DNA of 64,000 nt from Eleftheria terrae (GCF_030419005.1 NZ_CP106951.1:5146001-5210000); one strand, 5' to 3'; counted from the first letter of the stretch, positions 27,531-36,894 are shown. A program made the numbers and translations. Notes: generated by a model from the sequence alone, not told the origin.

Positions 27531-28187
27531 ATGGATACCAAGACCGCGCTCTTCTATGTGTTCTCCGCGATCCTGCTGTTCTCAGCGTTTCGCGTGATCA
27601 CCGCCCGCAGCACCGTGCATTCGGCGCTGTTCCTGGTGCTGGCCTTCTTCAACGCCGCCGGCGTGTGGATGCTGCTGCAGGCCGAGTTCCTCGCCATCTC
27701 GCTGGTGCTGGTGTACGTCGGTGCGGTGATGGTGCTGTTCCTCTTCGTCGTGATGATGCTGGACATCAACGTCGACCAGATGCGGCAGGACTTCTGGAAG
27801 CACTTTCCGCTGGCCGGCCTGGTCGGCGCGGTGATCGCGCTGGAGATGGCGGTGGTGCTGATGGGCGGCTTCAACGTGCCCGAGGCCGAGCCGCTGAGCG
27901 CCCGTGCGCTGCAGTTCGGCAACACCAAGCTGCTCGGCTATGAGCTGTACACCAAGTACCTCTATCCGCTGGAAGTGGCGGCGGTGATCCTGTTGGTGGC
28001 CATCATCGCGGCGATCGCGCTGACGATGCGCCAGCGCAAGGATTCGCGCTACGTCGATCCGTCCGACCAGGTCAAGGTCAAGAAGGCCGACCGCCTGAAG
28101 GTGGTGGCGATGAAGGCCGAGGTCGAGGTGGCGCCGGTGGCCGCTGCCGCGCAGAACGAGCAAGTTTCCACGGGGAGCAAGGCATGA
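27531..28187 (+). CDS. nuoJ: NADH-quinone oxidoreductase subunit J
   Basis: A 218-residue membrane subunit with five predicted helices. Recognisable segments are [41 protein letters not shown] (with the conserved Tyr-Val-Gly kink helix) and [19 protein letters not shown] charged C-terminal tail of about 50 residues ([19 protein letters not shown]) is longer than in E. coli but usual for Burkholderiales. GAGAAAAAC precedes the ATG at 27531. Its stop overlaps the nuoK start (ATGA, 28184-28187). Confidence 0.96.
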   Translation: MDTKTALFYVFSAILLFSAFRVITARSTVHSALFLVLAFFNAAGVWMLLQAEFLAISLVLVYVGAVMVLFLFVVMMLDINVDQMRQDFWKHFPLAGLVGAVIALEMAVVLMGGFNVPEAEPLSARALQFGNTKLLGYELYTKYLYPLEVAAVILLVAIIAAIALTMRQRKDSRYVDPSDQVKVKKADRLKVVAMKAEVEVAPVAAAAQNEQVSTGSKA

Positions 28188-28492
28188 CGCTCACTCTCGG
28201 GCATTACCTGTCGCTGGGCGCGATCCTGTTCGCGATGTCGGTCATTGGCATCTTCATGAACCGGCGCAACCTGATCGTGCTGTTGATGTGCATCGAGCTG
28301 ATGCTGCTGGCCGTCAACATGAACTTCGTCGCCTTCTCGCATTACCTCGGCGACATGTCGGGCCAGGTGTTCGTGTTCTTCATCCTCACCGTGGCGGCCG
28401 CCGAGTCGGCCATCGGCCTGGCCATCCTGGTCGTGCTGTTCCGCAACCGCTCGACCATCGACGTCGACGAACTGGACAGCCTCAAGGGCTAA
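28184..28492 (+). CDS. nuoK: NADH-quinone oxidoreductase subunit K
   Basis: A 102-residue, three-helix membrane subunit (MrpC-like) of the proton-translocating arm. The conserved membrane glutamates are in [19 protein letters not shown] and [20 protein letters not shown]. Length is standard. It overlaps nuoJ by four bases and is followed 18 bases later by nuoL. Confidence 0.97.
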   Translation: MTLTLGHYLSLGAILFAMSVIGIFMNRRNLIVLLMCIELMLLAVNMNFVAFSHYLGDMSGQVFVFFILTVAAAESAIGLAILVVLFRNRSTIDVDELDSLKG

Positions 28493-28510
28493 GGCGGGAG
28501 CAACAGAAAA

Positions 28511-30544
28511 ATGACACAGCTCTCTCAGAACCTGTTGCTGGCGGTGCCGCTGGCACCGCTGGCCGGCGCCGTGCTGGCCGGCCTGTTCGGCCGGCAGATC
28601 GGCCGCAAGGGCGCACACAGCGTCACCATCCTGGGCGTCCTGATCGCCTTCGTGCTGTCGGCGCTGACGCTCAAGGCGGTGGCCTTCGACGGCGCCGAGG
28701 TCTTCAACCAGACCGTCTACGAATGGCTGAGCGTCGGCACGCTCAAGATGGAAGTGGGCTTCCTGGTCGACGGCCTGACCGCAATGATGATGTGCGTGGT
28801 CACCTTCGTCTCGCTCATGGTGCACATCTACACCATCGGCTACATGGAGGAAGACCCGGGCTACCAGCGCTTCTTCTCCTACATCTCGCTGTTCACCTTC
28901 TCGATGTTGATGCTCGTGATGAGCAATAACTTCCTGCAGCTGTTCTTCGGCTGGGAGGCGGTGGGCCTGGTGTCGTACCTGCTGATCGGTTTCTGGTTCA
29001 AGAAGCCGTCGGCCGTGTTTGCCAACATGAAGGCCTTTCTGGTCAACCGGGTTGGCGACTTCGGCTTCATCCTGGGCATCGGCCTGGTGCTGGCCTATGC
29101 CGGCACGCTGAACTACACCGACGCCTTCGCGTATGCACAGGCCGGCAAGTTCACCGGCGTGCTGTTCCCGGGCTCGGACTGGGCGCTGATCACCGTGATC
29201 TGCATCTGCCTGTTCATCGGCGCGATGGGCAAGTCGGCCCAGGTGCCGCTGCACGTCTGGCTGCCCGACTCGATGGAAGGCCCGACCCCGATCTCGGCGC
29301 TGATCCACGCGGCGACGATGGTGACCGCCGGCATTTTCATGGTGTCGCGCATGTCGCCGTTGTTCGAGCTGTCGGACACCGCGCTGAACTTCGTGCTGGT
29401 GATCGGTGCCATCACCGCGCTATTCATGGGCTTCCTCGGCATCATCCAGAACGACATCAAGCGGGTGGTGGCGTATTCCACGCTCTCGCAGCTGGGCTAC
29501 ATGACGGTGGCGCTGGGCGTGTCGGCCTACTCGGTGGCGGTGTTCCACCTGATGACGCACGCCTTCTTCAAGGCGCTGCTGTTCCTCGGCGCCGGTTCGG
29601 TGATCATCGGCATGCACCATGACCAGGACATCCGCAACATGGGTGGCCTGCGCAAGTACATGAAGATCACCTGGATCACCTCGCTGATCGGCTCGCTGGC
29701 CCTGATCGGCACGCCGCTGTTCTCGGGCTTCTATTCGAAAGACAGCATCATCGAGGCGGTCCACGCCAGCCACCTGCCCGGTGCCGGCTTCGCCTACTTC
29801 GCCGTGATGGCCGGTGTGTTCATCACTGCCTTCTACTCCTTCCGGATGTACTTCCTCGTCTTCCACGGCGAGGAGCGCTTCCGCCACAAGCCTTTCCCGC
29901 CGGAAGACGACGAGCATCACGACGACCACCATGGCCATGTGCACGAGCCGCACGAGTCGCCCTGGGTGGTGACCCTGCCGCTGGTGCTGCTGGCCATCCC
30001 GTCGCTGGCGATCGGCTACCTGACCATCGAGCCGATGCTGCATGGCGAGTTCTTCAAGAACGCGATCTTCGTGGATGCCGCCCGCCACCCGGCCATGACC
30101 GAGCTGGGCGAGCACTTCCACTCGGCCCTGGGCATGGCGACCCATGGCCTGATGGCGCCGCCGTTCTGGCTGGCCCTGGCCGGCGTGGTGACGGCCTACG
30201 TGTTCTACATGCTGAAGCCGGCCATCCCCGCGATGCTGCATCGCCGGCTCGGCTTCCTGGTCCGCATCCTGGAAAACAAGTACTACATGGACTGGTTCAA
30301 CGAGAAGATCCTCGCGGCCGGTGCGCGCCTGCTCGGCTTCACGCTGTGGAAGGGCGGCGACGTCGCCCTGATCGACGGCCTGGCCGTCAACGGCTCGGCC
30401 AAGCTGGTCGGCTGGACGGCTTCGCTGGTGCGGCTGTTCCAGTCGGGCTACATCTACCACTACGCGCTGGTGATGCTGGTGGGCGTGTTCGCCCTCATCA
30501 CCTGGCAGCTGTGGCCCTACCTGCAGTCCTTCCTGGCGCATTGA
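28511..30544 (+). CDS. nuoL: NADH-quinone oxidoreductase subunit L
   Basis: A 677-residue antiporter-like proton channel, the most distal membrane subunit, with about 16 helices and the long lateral helix at its C-terminus. The key lysine/glutamate landmarks are in FFGWEAVGLVSYLLIGFWF and MGKSAQVPLHVWLPDSMEGP. Between them lies the usual TPISALIHAATMVTAG continuation. A His/Asp-rich loop (EDDEHHDDHHGHVHEPHE, near residues 470-490) interrupts the C-terminal part, a common but variable insertion that might bind metal. Confidence 0.97.
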   Translation: MTQLSQNLLLAVPLAPLAGAVLAGLFGRQIGRKGAHSVTILGVLIAFVLSALTLKAVAFDGAEVFNQTVYEWLSVGTLKMEVGFLVDGLTAMMMCVVTFVSLMVHIYTIGYMEEDPGYQRFFSYISLFTFSMLMLVMSNNFLQLFFGWEAVGLVSYLLIGFWFKKPSAVFANMKAFLVNRVGDFGFILGIGLVLAYAGTLNYTDAFAYAQAGKFTGVLFPGSDWALITVICICLFIGAMGKSAQVPLHVWLPDSMEGPTPISALIHAATMVTAGIFMVSRMSPLFELSDTALNFVLVIGAITALFMGFLGIIQNDIKRVVAYSTLSQLGYMTVALGVSAYSVAVFHLMTHAFFKALLFLGAGSVIIGMHHDQDIRNMGGLRKYMKITWITSLIGSLALIGTPLFSGFYSKDSIIEAVHASHLPGAGFAYFAVMAGVFITAFYSFRMYFLVFHGEERFRHKPFPPEDDEHHDDHHGHVHEPHESPWVVTLPLVLLAIPSLAIGYLTIEPMLHGEFFKNAIFVDAARHPAMTELGEHFHSALGMATHGLMAPPFWLALAGVVTAYVFYMLKPAIPAMLHRRLGFLVRILENKYYMDWFNEKILAAGARLLGFTLWKGGDVALIDGLAVNGSAKLVGWTASLVRLFQSGYIYHYALVMLVGVFALITWQLWPYLQSFLAH

Positions 30545-30560
30545 GCGAGGGTCGAACAAC

Positions 30561-32045
30561 ATGAGTCTGCTGAACCTCGCTATCTGGGTGCCCATCGTCT
30601 TCGGTGGGGTGCTGCTGGCCCTGGGCCGCGAACAACAGGCCGGCATGGTGCGCTGGCTGGCGCTCGCCGGCGCCCTGGTGGGCCTGGCCCTCACGGTGCC
30701 GCTGGTGACCGGCTTCGACGCCGCCAGCTCGGCCATGCAGTTCGAGCTGAGCCTGCCCTGGATCGAACGCTTCAAGGTCAACTACCACCTGGGCCTGGAC
30801 GGCCTGTCGGTCTGGTTCGTCGTGCTGACGGCCTTCATCACCGTCATCGTCGTGGTGGCAGGCTGGGAGGTCATCACCGAGGGCGTCAACCAGTACATGG
30901 GCGCCTTCCTGATCCTCTCGGGCCTGATGATCGGCGTCTTCGCTGCGCTCGACGGGCTGCTGTTCTACGTGTTCTTCGAGGCCACGCTGATCCCGATGTA
31001 CATCATCATCGGCATCTGGGGCGGCCCGCGGCGCGTCTATGCGGCCTTCAAGTTCTTCCTGTACACGCTGCTCGGCTCGCTGTTGATGCTGGTCGCGCTG
31101 GTCTACCTGTACACCAAGACCCACAGCTTCGAGATCCTCGACTGGCACCGTGCGCTGATCGACCTGGGTCCGCAGAAGCTGCTGTTCGGCGCCTTCTTCC
31201 TGGCCTTTGCGGTCAAGGTGCCGATGTGGCCGGTGCACACCTGGCTGCCCGATGCCCACGTCGAGGCGCCCACCGGCGGCTCGGTGGTGCTGGCGGCCAT
31301 CATGCTGAAGCTGGGTGCCTACGGCTTCCTGCGCTTCTCGCTGCCGATCGCGCCTGACGCGAGCCGCGAGCTGGCCGGCGTGATGGTGGCGCTGTCGCTG
31401 GTGGCGGTGGTCTACATCGGCCTGGTCGCGCTGGTGCAGCAGGACATGAAGAAGCTGGTGGCCTACTCCTCGATCGCCCACATGGGCTTCGTGACGCTGG
31501 GCTTCTTCGTCTTCAACGAGGTGGCCGTCACCGGCGCGGTGGTGCAGATGATCTCGCACGGCTTCGTCTCCGGCGCGATGTTCCTGTGCATCGGCGTGCT
31601 CTACGACCGTGTCCACTCCCGCGAGATCGCGTCCTATGGCGGGGTGGCCAACACCATGCCGACCTTCGCCGCGTTCGCGGTGCTGTTCGCGATGGCCAAT
31701 GCCGGCCTGCCGGGCACCGCGGGCTTCGTCGGCGAGTGGCTGGTGATCCTCGGCACGGTGAAGGTCAACTTCTGGCTGGGCGCACTGGCGGCCACCACGC
31801 TGATCTTCGGTGCGGCCTACACGCTGTGGATGGTCAAGCGCGTCTACTTCGGCCCGGTGGCCAACGACAACGTGCGCGCGCTGCAGGACCTCAACCTGCG
31901 CGAGTTCGCCATGCTGGCGGTGCTGGCCGTGGCGGTGCTCTGGATGGGCCTGTACCCCAAGCCCGTCACCGACGTGATGCACCAATCCGTGGTCGACCTG
32001 CTGCAGCACGTGCAGCAGTCCAAGCTGCCGCAGGCGTCGAACTGA
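30561..32045 (+). CDS. nuoM: NADH-quinone oxidoreductase subunit M
   Basis: A 494-residue antiporter-like subunit with about 14 helices. Conserved channel residues occur in LDGLLFYVFFEATLIPMYIII (membrane glutamate), then FLAFAVKVPMWPVHTWLPDA with its lysine and VEAPTGGSVVLAAIMLKLG. The Lys-containing QQDMKKLVAYSSIAHMGFV segment is also intact. It starts 16 bases after nuoL and ends 13 bases before nuoN. Confidence 0.97.
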   Translation: MSLLNLAIWVPIVFGGVLLALGREQQAGMVRWLALAGALVGLALTVPLVTGFDAASSAMQFELSLPWIERFKVNYHLGLDGLSVWFVVLTAFITVIVVVAGWEVITEGVNQYMGAFLILSGLMIGVFAALDGLLFYVFFEATLIPMYIIIGIWGGPRRVYAAFKFFLYTLLGSLLMLVALVYLYTKTHSFEILDWHRALIDLGPQKLLFGAFFLAFAVKVPMWPVHTWLPDAHVEAPTGGSVVLAAIMLKLGAYGFLRFSLPIAPDASRELAGVMVALSLVAVVYIGLVALVQQDMKKLVAYSSIAHMGFVTLGFFVFNEVAVTGAVVQMISHGFVSGAMFLCIGVLYDRVHSREIASYGGVANTMPTFAAFAVLFAMANAGLPGTAGFVGEWLVILGTVKVNFWLGALAATTLIFGAAYTLWMVKRVYFGPVANDNVRALQDLNLREFAMLAVLAVAVLWMGLYPKPVTDVMHQSVVDLLQHVQQSKLPQASN

Positions 32046-32058
32046 CGAGGCGATCGAG

Positions 32059-33537
32059 ATGACTTTTCAAGAACTGCAACCGATCTATCCCGAACTCCTG
32101 CTGCTCGTGATGACCTGCGTCATCGCGATGGTGGACCTGTTCGTCAAGGATCCCCGTCGCACGACGACCTATGTGCTGACCCTGCTGTCGCTGGCGGCGG
32201 TGGGCGCGCTGCAGCTGGCCGACCTGCGCTCGACCGAGACCATCGAAGGCATGCAGCAGATGATCGTCAGCGATCCGCTGGGCAACCTGCTCGAGTTCTT
32301 CGCGACGATCGCCACGCTGGTGTCGCTGGTCTATGCCCGTCCCTATGCCGCCGATCGCGGCATGCTCAAGGGCGAGCTGTTCACGCTCAGCCTGTTCTCG
32401 CTGCTGGGCATGATGCTGCTGATGTCGGCGCGCAACTTCCTGGTCATCTACCTGGGCCTGGAGCTGATGTCGCTGTCGCTGTATGCGCTGGTGGCGCTGC
32501 GGCGCGACCATGCGGCCTCCACCGAGGCAGCGATGAAGTACTTCGTGCTCGGCGCGCTGGCCAGCGGCTTCCTGCTGTACGGCCTGTCGATGATGTATGG
32601 CGCCACCGAGTCGCTCTACATCCCCGAGGTGCTGAAGCAGCTCAGCTCGGGCGCCAAGAACCAGGAGGTGCTGACCTTCGGCATCGTCTTCGTGGTGGCC
32701 GGCCTCGCCTTCAAGCTGGCCGCCGTGCCCTTCCACATGTGGGTGCCCGACGTCTACCAGGGTGCGCCGACCGCTATCACGCTGCTGATCTCCGGCGCGC
32801 CGCAGCTGGCCGGCTTCGCGATGGCGCTGCGCCTGCTGGTCGACGGCATGTTCAGCGAGGCGGTGCAATGGCAGCAGATGCTCATCGTGCTGGCCGTCGC
32901 TTCGCTGGTGGTGGGCAACCTCGCCGCCATCGCCCAGACCAACCTGAAGCGGATGCTGGCCTACTCGACCATCGGCCAGATGGGCTTCATGCTGCTGGGC
33001 CTGGCCTGCGGCGTGGTCAACGAGAACAGCACCTGGGCCGCCAACGCCTACAGCTCGGCGATGTTCTACGCGGTCACCTATGTGCTGACCACGCTGGGTA
33101 CCTTCGGCATGGTGGCGCTGCTGGCCCGCGAAGGCTTCGAGGCCGAGGAACTGGCCGACCTGAAGGGCCTGAACCAGCGCAGCCCGTGGTACGCGGCGAT
33201 GATGGCGATTTTCATGTTCTCGCTGGCCGGCATTCCGCCGACGGTGGGCTTCTACGCGAAGTTGGCGGTGCTGCAGGCACTGGTGGCTTCGAGCCATCCG
33301 CTCTACCTGGGGCTGGCGGTGGCGGCGGTGCTGTTGTCGCTGGTGGGCGCCTTCTACTACCTGCGTGTCATCAAGCTGATGTACTTCGACGAAGCGGTCG
33401 ATCGCGCGCCGATCGGCTCCAGCGGCGAAGCGCGGGTGCTGATGTCGGTCAACGGCCTGGCGGTGCTGGTGTTCGGCCTGCTGCCGGGCGGGCTGATGAC
33501 CTTGTGCGCCAACGCCATCACGAACGCGCTGAAGTAA
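32059..33537 (+). CDS. nuoN: NADH-quinone oxidoreductase subunit N
   Basis: A 492-residue antiporter-like subunit with about 14 helices, third of the proton channels. Recognised by NFLVIYLGLELMSLSLYALV with its glutamate, FKLAAVPFHMWVPDVYQGAP and TNLKRMLAYSTIGQMGFMLL. It completes the operon in the order A to N without rearrangement. The stop is followed after 13 bases by a small DUF2818 gene that is probably part of the same transcript. Confidence 0.97.
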   Translation: MTFQELQPIYPELLLLVMTCVIAMVDLFVKDPRRTTTYVLTLLSLAAVGALQLADLRSTETIEGMQQMIVSDPLGNLLEFFATIATLVSLVYARPYAADRGMLKGELFTLSLFSLLGMMLLMSARNFLVIYLGLELMSLSLYALVALRRDHAASTEAAMKYFVLGALASGFLLYGLSMMYGATESLYIPEVLKQLSSGAKNQEVLTFGIVFVVAGLAFKLAAVPFHMWVPDVYQGAPTAITLLISGAPQLAGFAMALRLLVDGMFSEAVQWQQMLIVLAVASLVVGNLAAIAQTNLKRMLAYSTIGQMGFMLLGLACGVVNENSTWAANAYSSAMFYAVTYVLTTLGTFGMVALLAREGFEAEELADLKGLNQRSPWYAAMMAIFMFSLAGIPPTVGFYAKLAVLQALVASSHPLYLGLAVAAVLLSLVGAFYYLRVIKLMYFDEAVDRAPIGSSGEARVLMSVNGLAVLVFGLLPGGLMTLCANAITNALK

Positions 33538-33550
33538 GCTGCCTCATCCC

Positions 33551-33856
33551 GTGGATGCCACCGTCTCGGTCTGGCTGGTGCTGGCGGCTGCCGCACTGGC
33601 CGCCAACCTGCCGTTCCTGAACGAGCGCCTGTTCGCCGTGGGCCCCCTGCGCGCGCCGAAGGCGCTGGGCTGGCGGCTGCTCGAGCTGCTGGTGCTGTTC
33701 GGCCTGGTCGTGGTGCTGGGCTTCGGCCTGGAGTCGCGCATCGGCCAGCGTCAGCCGCAGGGATGGGAGTTCTACGCCGTTTCGCTCTGCCTGTTCCTGA
33801 CCCTGGCCTTCCCCGGTTTCGTCTGGCGCTACCTGCGCCGGCACCGGCCGGCCTGA
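33551..33856 (+). CDS. DUF2818 family membrane protein
   Basis: A 101-residue protein with three hydrophobic segments (about 4-20, 36-58 and 76-95) and a short basic C-terminus. Sequence landmarks include NLPFLNERLFAVGP and QPQGWEFYAVSLCLFLTLAFPGF. It matches DUF2818, a family mostly found directly after nuoN in Burkholderiales. The start is a GTG 13 bases after the nuoN stop. A role in complex I assembly or stability is suggested by its constant position, but is not proven. Confidence 0.82.
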   Translation: MDATVSVWLVLAAAALAANLPFLNERLFAVGPLRAPKALGWRLLELLVLFGLVVVLGFGLESRIGQRQPQGWEFYAVSLCLFLTLAFPGFVWRYLRRHRPA

Positions 33857-33873
33857 GCCCGAAAGCCCGATCC

Positions 33874-34509
33874 ATGACCGCCCCGGCCCGCGACGCCCAT
33901 CTCTCGGAACACTGCCTGGAGACCACCCAGGTCTATCGCGGCCACATGCTGGACGTGCGGCGCGACCGCATCGGCCTGCCTGATGGCGGTACCGCGTTCC
34001 GCGAGTACATCGTGCACCCCGGCGCGGTGATGATCGTGCCCATCCTGGACGACGGCCGGCTGGTGCTGGAGCGCCAATACCGCTATCCGCTGGGCCGCGT
34101 GATGGTGGAGTTCCCGGCCGGCAAGCTGGACGCGGGTGAGCCCGGCGGCCTGTGTGCCGAGCGCGAGCTGCTGGAGGAAACCGGCTACCGCGCGAGGGAA
34201 TGGGCTTATGCCGGCGTGCTCAACAATGCCATCGCCTATTCCACCGAAGGCATCGAGATCTGGTTCGCACGAGGCCTGGTGGCCGGCGAGAAGCAGCTCG
34301 ACGAAGGCGAGTTCCTGGAAGTCTTCAGCGCGAGCGCCGAGGAACTGGATGGCTGGATCCGCGACGGCAGCGTGACGGATGCAAAGACCATGATCGGCCT
34401 GCTGTGGCTGCAGCGCTGGCGCGCCGGTGCCTGGGAGCTGCCTTGGCGCAGCGAGCCGGTGCGGCCCGAGCCCGCAGCCCCGGCGACGGCTGCCGCCGGC
34501 GCCGCCTAG
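33874..34509 (+). CDS. NUDIX hydrolase, ADP-ribose pyrophosphatase type
   Basis: A 211-residue Nudix hydrolase. The complete Nudix box G-x5-E-x7-REUxEExGU is present as GKLDAGE, PGGLCAE, RELLEETGY around residues 84-106. The N-terminal VYRGHMLDVRRDRIGLPDG and VEFPAG segments place it in the ADP-ribose/nucleoside-diphosphate-sugar group. The C-terminal 20 residues are Pro/Ala-rich. The ATG at 33874 lies 17 bases after the DUF2818 gene and is preferred to the GTG 37 codons upstream, which would overlap that gene. It could recycle ADP-ribose from NAD breakdown; the exact substrate is inferred. Confidence 0.85.
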   Translation: MTAPARDAHLSEHCLETTQVYRGHMLDVRRDRIGLPDGGTAFREYIVHPGAVMIVPILDDGRLVLERQYRYPLGRVMVEFPAGKLDAGEPGGLCAERELLEETGYRAREWAYAGVLNNAIAYSTEGIEIWFARGLVAGEKQLDEGEFLEVFSASAEELDGWIRDGSVTDAKTMIGLLWLQRWRAGAWELPWRSEPVRPEPAAPATAAAGAA

Positions 34510-34516
34510 GAATGCC

Positions 34517-34984
34517 ATGAAGGTGCTGGACCTGCAGTGCCGCCACGGGCACGGGTTCGAGGGCTGGTTCGGCTCGGAGGACGATTTCCGCTTGCAGCAG
34601 GAGCGTCAGCTGGTGGCCTGCCCGATGTGCGGCGACACCGCGCTGACCCGCCTGCCGAGCGCGCCCCGCCTGAACCTGTCGGGCGCCAAGGAGAGTCCGG
34701 CGCCGCCCGCGGCCGCCGCCGCACCGGCCGCGCCGCCCGCCGGGGCGATGGTACCGGCCGAGGTGCAGGCGCTGTGGCTGAAGGCCGTGCGCCATGTGAT
34801 GCAGAACACCGAGAACGTCGGCGAGCGGTTTGCCGACGAGGCCCGCCGCATTCACTACGGCGAAGCCGAAGCCCGGGCCATCCGCGGCAACGCCAGCCCC
34901 GAGGAGGCGCAGGCGCTGGTCGAGGAGGGCATCGACGTGATGGCCCTGCCGGTGCCCGAGGCCCTGAAGGACCCGGTGCAGTGA
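34517..34984 (+). CDS. DUF1178 family protein, putative zinc-ribbon
   Basis: A 155-residue protein of unknown function. The N-terminus MKVLDLQCRHGHGFEGWF and the following VACPMCGDTALTRLPSAP form a two-knuckle zinc-ribbon-like pattern (C8...H10-H12, then C-x2-C at about 36-39). A Pro/Ala linker (residues ~62-82) leads to a helical C-terminal half (AVRHVMQNTENVGERFADEA, then RRIHYGEAEARAI). The ATG at 34517 is seven bases after the NUDIX stop. It matches DUF1178, usually found near this NUDIX gene in proteobacteria. Confidence 0.82.
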   Translation: MKVLDLQCRHGHGFEGWFGSEDDFRLQQERQLVACPMCGDTALTRLPSAPRLNLSGAKESPAPPAAAAAPAAPPAGAMVPAEVQALWLKAVRHVMQNTENVGERFADEARRIHYGEAEARAIRGNASPEEAQALVEEGIDVMALPVPEALKDPVQ

Positions 34985-34995
34985 GCCCCTGGCGT

Positions 34996-35052
34996 CGCCG
35001 GCCGCATCCGGCCGGCGTGCCGGCGGTTGCCGCCGCACCCGCGGTTGTGCGG
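34996..35052. terminator. Cluster of GC hairpins between convergent genes
   Basis: Three perfect stems occur in the 79-base convergent gap. CGCCGGCCG (34996-35004) pairs with 35009-35017, CGGCGG (35021-35026) with 35030-35035, and CCGCAC (35033-35038) with 35047-35052; the second and third are mutually exclusive. There is no T-run, so termination is inferred from position. Confidence 0.4.
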
Positions 35053-35063
35053 CGGCCGGGCGC

Positions 35064-35444
35064 TCATTCCGGGTCGCCCACCATGGCCAGCAAGGCCGTG
35101 ATCTGTGCGGCGCAGGCCTGTTCGGCCTGCCGCTCGATTTCGCGGTAGAGGCGAACCACCGTTTCCCCTTCGGCCGTCAACACGCTGCCGCCGCCGCGCT
35201 GCCCGCCCTGCGCGGAGGTGGTGGCTGGCCGGCGCAAGGACCGGTTCACTTCATCGAGCAGCATCCAGGCACGCCGGTAGGACATGCCAATCTGCCTGGC
35301 TGCCAGCGTGATGGAGCCGTGCTCGCGGATGGCTTCCAGCAGCGCGATCTTGCCGGGCCCGATGGCGATGTCCTCGCCCCGCGTCACGCGGATGCGCAGG
35401 CGCAGCTCGGCAGGAGGGGCAGGGGACTCAGGCTCTTGGGACAT
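35064..35444 (-). CDS. ModE-like winged-helix regulator lacking the molybdate-binding domain
   Basis: A 126-residue protein matching the N-terminal DNA-binding part of ModE (LysR-type HTH of the molybdenum-dependent regulator). Landmarks are LRLRIRVTRGEDIAIGPGKIALLEAI, HGSITLAARQIGMSYRRAW and GSVLTAEGETVVRLYREIE. Full ModE is about 260 residues and carries two MOP domains that sense molybdate; those are absent here. The gene is last in the modABC order on the minus strand, 49 bases after modC. It may regulate the operon in response to a separate sensor, or act as a constitutive or metal-independent regulator. Confidence 0.8.
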   Translation of the reverse strand: MSQEPESPAPPAELRLRIRVTRGEDIAIGPGKIALLEAIREHGSITLAARQIGMSYRRAWMLLDEVNRSLRRPATTSAQGGQRGGGSVLTAEGETVVRLYREIERQAEQACAAQITALLAMVGDPE

Positions 35445-35493
35445 GGCAGGTAGGCCGGCTGCGCTGCGCTGCGCGGCCCGGCGGCGTCGGGAA

Positions 35494-36192
35494 TCAACAG
35501 GCGTGGAAGGGATCGCGCCCCGGCAGGGCTGCGACGGCGCGTCCGGCGTCGATGTGCAGCACCTCGTCGGCGAAGGCGTCGACATCGGCCGGGTCGTGGG
35601 TGATCAGCACCATCGGCAGGTCCAGTTCGCGTTGCAGGGCCGACAATTCGTCGCGCAGCTTGCGGCGCAGCTGCGCATCGAGGGCGGCGAAGGGCTCGTC
35701 CAGCAGCAGCGCACGGGGCTCGGCCACCAGGGCGCGGGCCAGCGCGGCGCGTTGCCGCTGGCCGCCGGAGAGCTCATGCGGATAACGCTGCGCCAGGCCG
35801 TCCAGCTCCAGCGTTGTCAGCCAGCGCTGCACCGCCGGATGCCGGCACTGCCGGGGCGGATTGCGCCAGCCGCGATGCAGGCCGAAGGCGACGTTCTGCG
35901 CCACGCTGAGGTGCGGGAAGAGGGCATATTCCTGGAACAGGTAGGCGACCTCGCGGCGCTGCGGTGGCAGCCACAGGCCCGCCTCCAGGTCCGCCAGCGT
36001 GCGGCCGCCGATGCGCACATGGCCGCTGTCCGGCCGCATCAGCCCGGCCATCGCCTTGAGCGTCAGCGTCTTGCCGGCGCCCGAGCGGCCGAACAGCACC
36101 AGGCGCCGGGCCTCGCTGCGGAATGCCACATCGAGCGCGAAGCGCTGCGCGCCCTGCCCGAGCTGCTTGCGAACGGCCACATCCCAGCTCAT
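35494..36192 (-). CDS. modC: Molybdate ABC transporter ATP-binding protein (short form)
   Basis: A 232-residue ABC ATPase. Walker A GRSGAGKT is at 35-42, the signature LSGGQ at 141-145, Walker B ALLLDEP at 161-167 with catalytic E166, and the switch histidine in LITHDPADV. ModC of E. coli has about 350 residues with a C-terminal TOBE/MOP regulatory domain. This protein stops soon after the nucleotide-binding domain, so it lacks that domain. It energises molybdate (or tungstate) import with ModB and ModA encoded upstream; gaps to modB are 10 bases. Confidence 0.9.
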   Translation of the reverse strand: MSWDVAVRKQLGQGAQRFALDVAFRSEARRLVLFGRSGAGKTLTLKAMAGLMRPDSGHVRIGGRTLADLEAGLWLPPQRREVAYLFQEYALFPHLSVAQNVAFGLHRGWRNPPRQCRHPAVQRWLTTLELDGLAQRYPHELSGGQRQRAALARALVAEPRALLLDEPFAALDAQLRRKLRDELSALQRELDLPMVLITHDPADVDAFADEVLHIDAGRAVAALPGRDPFHAC

Positions 36193-36202
36193 CGATGTTG
36201 CC

Positions 36203-36874
36203 TCACCGGTCCTGCACCCGGGGCGGCGCCAGCCGGCTGGCCAGCAGCAGCACCGCCACGCAGGTCAGCGAGGTGATGGCCACCAGCAGGTGAGCCACCT
36301 CGTCCTGCCCGGCCTGCACCGCCTCGAACACCGCGATGGACAGCGTCTGGGTGCGGCCCGGAATGCTGCCGGCCACCATCAGCGTGGCACCGAATTCGCC
36401 CAGCGCCCGGGCGAAGGCCAGCAGCACGCCGGCCAGGATGCCGCGCCACGCCAACGGCAGGCTGACGCGAAAGAAGATGCCGACCTCCGAGCAGCCGAGC
36501 ACGCGGGCCGCCTGCTCGTACTGCGCATCGACGTTCTCGAAGGCGGCCCGCGCCGACTTGCAGACAAAGGGGAAGGCCACCACCGTGGCGGCGATCACCG
36601 CGCCCTGCCAGGTGAAGATGAGCCGGATGCCCAGCGCCTGCTCCAGCCAGCGGCCCAGCGCGCCGTGGCGGCCGATGAGCACCAGCAGGTAGTAGCCCAG
36701 CACGGTGGGGGGCAGCACCATGGGCAGCAGCAGCACCGCATCGAGCAGCTCGCGGCCGAAGAAGCGCCAGCGCGACAGCGCATAGCCGGCGGCCACGCCC
36801 AGCACGGCGGCCAGTGCGGTAGCCCAGGTTGCGACCTTCAGCGACAGGCCGAGGGCAATCCATGCCGCGTCCAT
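36203..36874 (-). CDS. modB: Molybdate ABC transporter permease
   Basis: A 223-residue inner-membrane permease with five to six predicted helices. The cytoplasmic coupling (EAA) loop is visible as EQAARVLGCSEVGIFFRVSLPLA around residues 130-152. The start at 36874 gives MDAAWIALGLSLKVATWATALA and leaves a 20-base gap to modA. The open frame continues far upstream over modA, but that part is antisense-free shadow in another frame. Together with ModA and ModC it forms the importer. Confidence 0.92.
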   Translation of the reverse strand: MDAAWIALGLSLKVATWATALAAVLGVAAGYALSRWRFFGRELLDAVLLLPMVLPPTVLGYYLLVLIGRHGALGRWLEQALGIRLIFTWQGAVIAATVVAFPFVCKSARAAFENVDAQYEQAARVLGCSEVGIFFRVSLPLAWRGILAGVLLAFARALGEFGATLMVAGSIPGRTQTLSIAVFEAVQAGQDEVAHLLVAITSLTCVAVLLLASRLAPPRVQDR

Positions 36875-36894
36875 CCGGGTGACCGTGCCGTCGC

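Noticed and set aside
29905..29970. His/Asp-rich stretch in NuoL as a separate metal-binding element
   Set aside because: It is in frame inside nuoL, in a loop known to vary between species, so there is no reason to call it a distinct feature.
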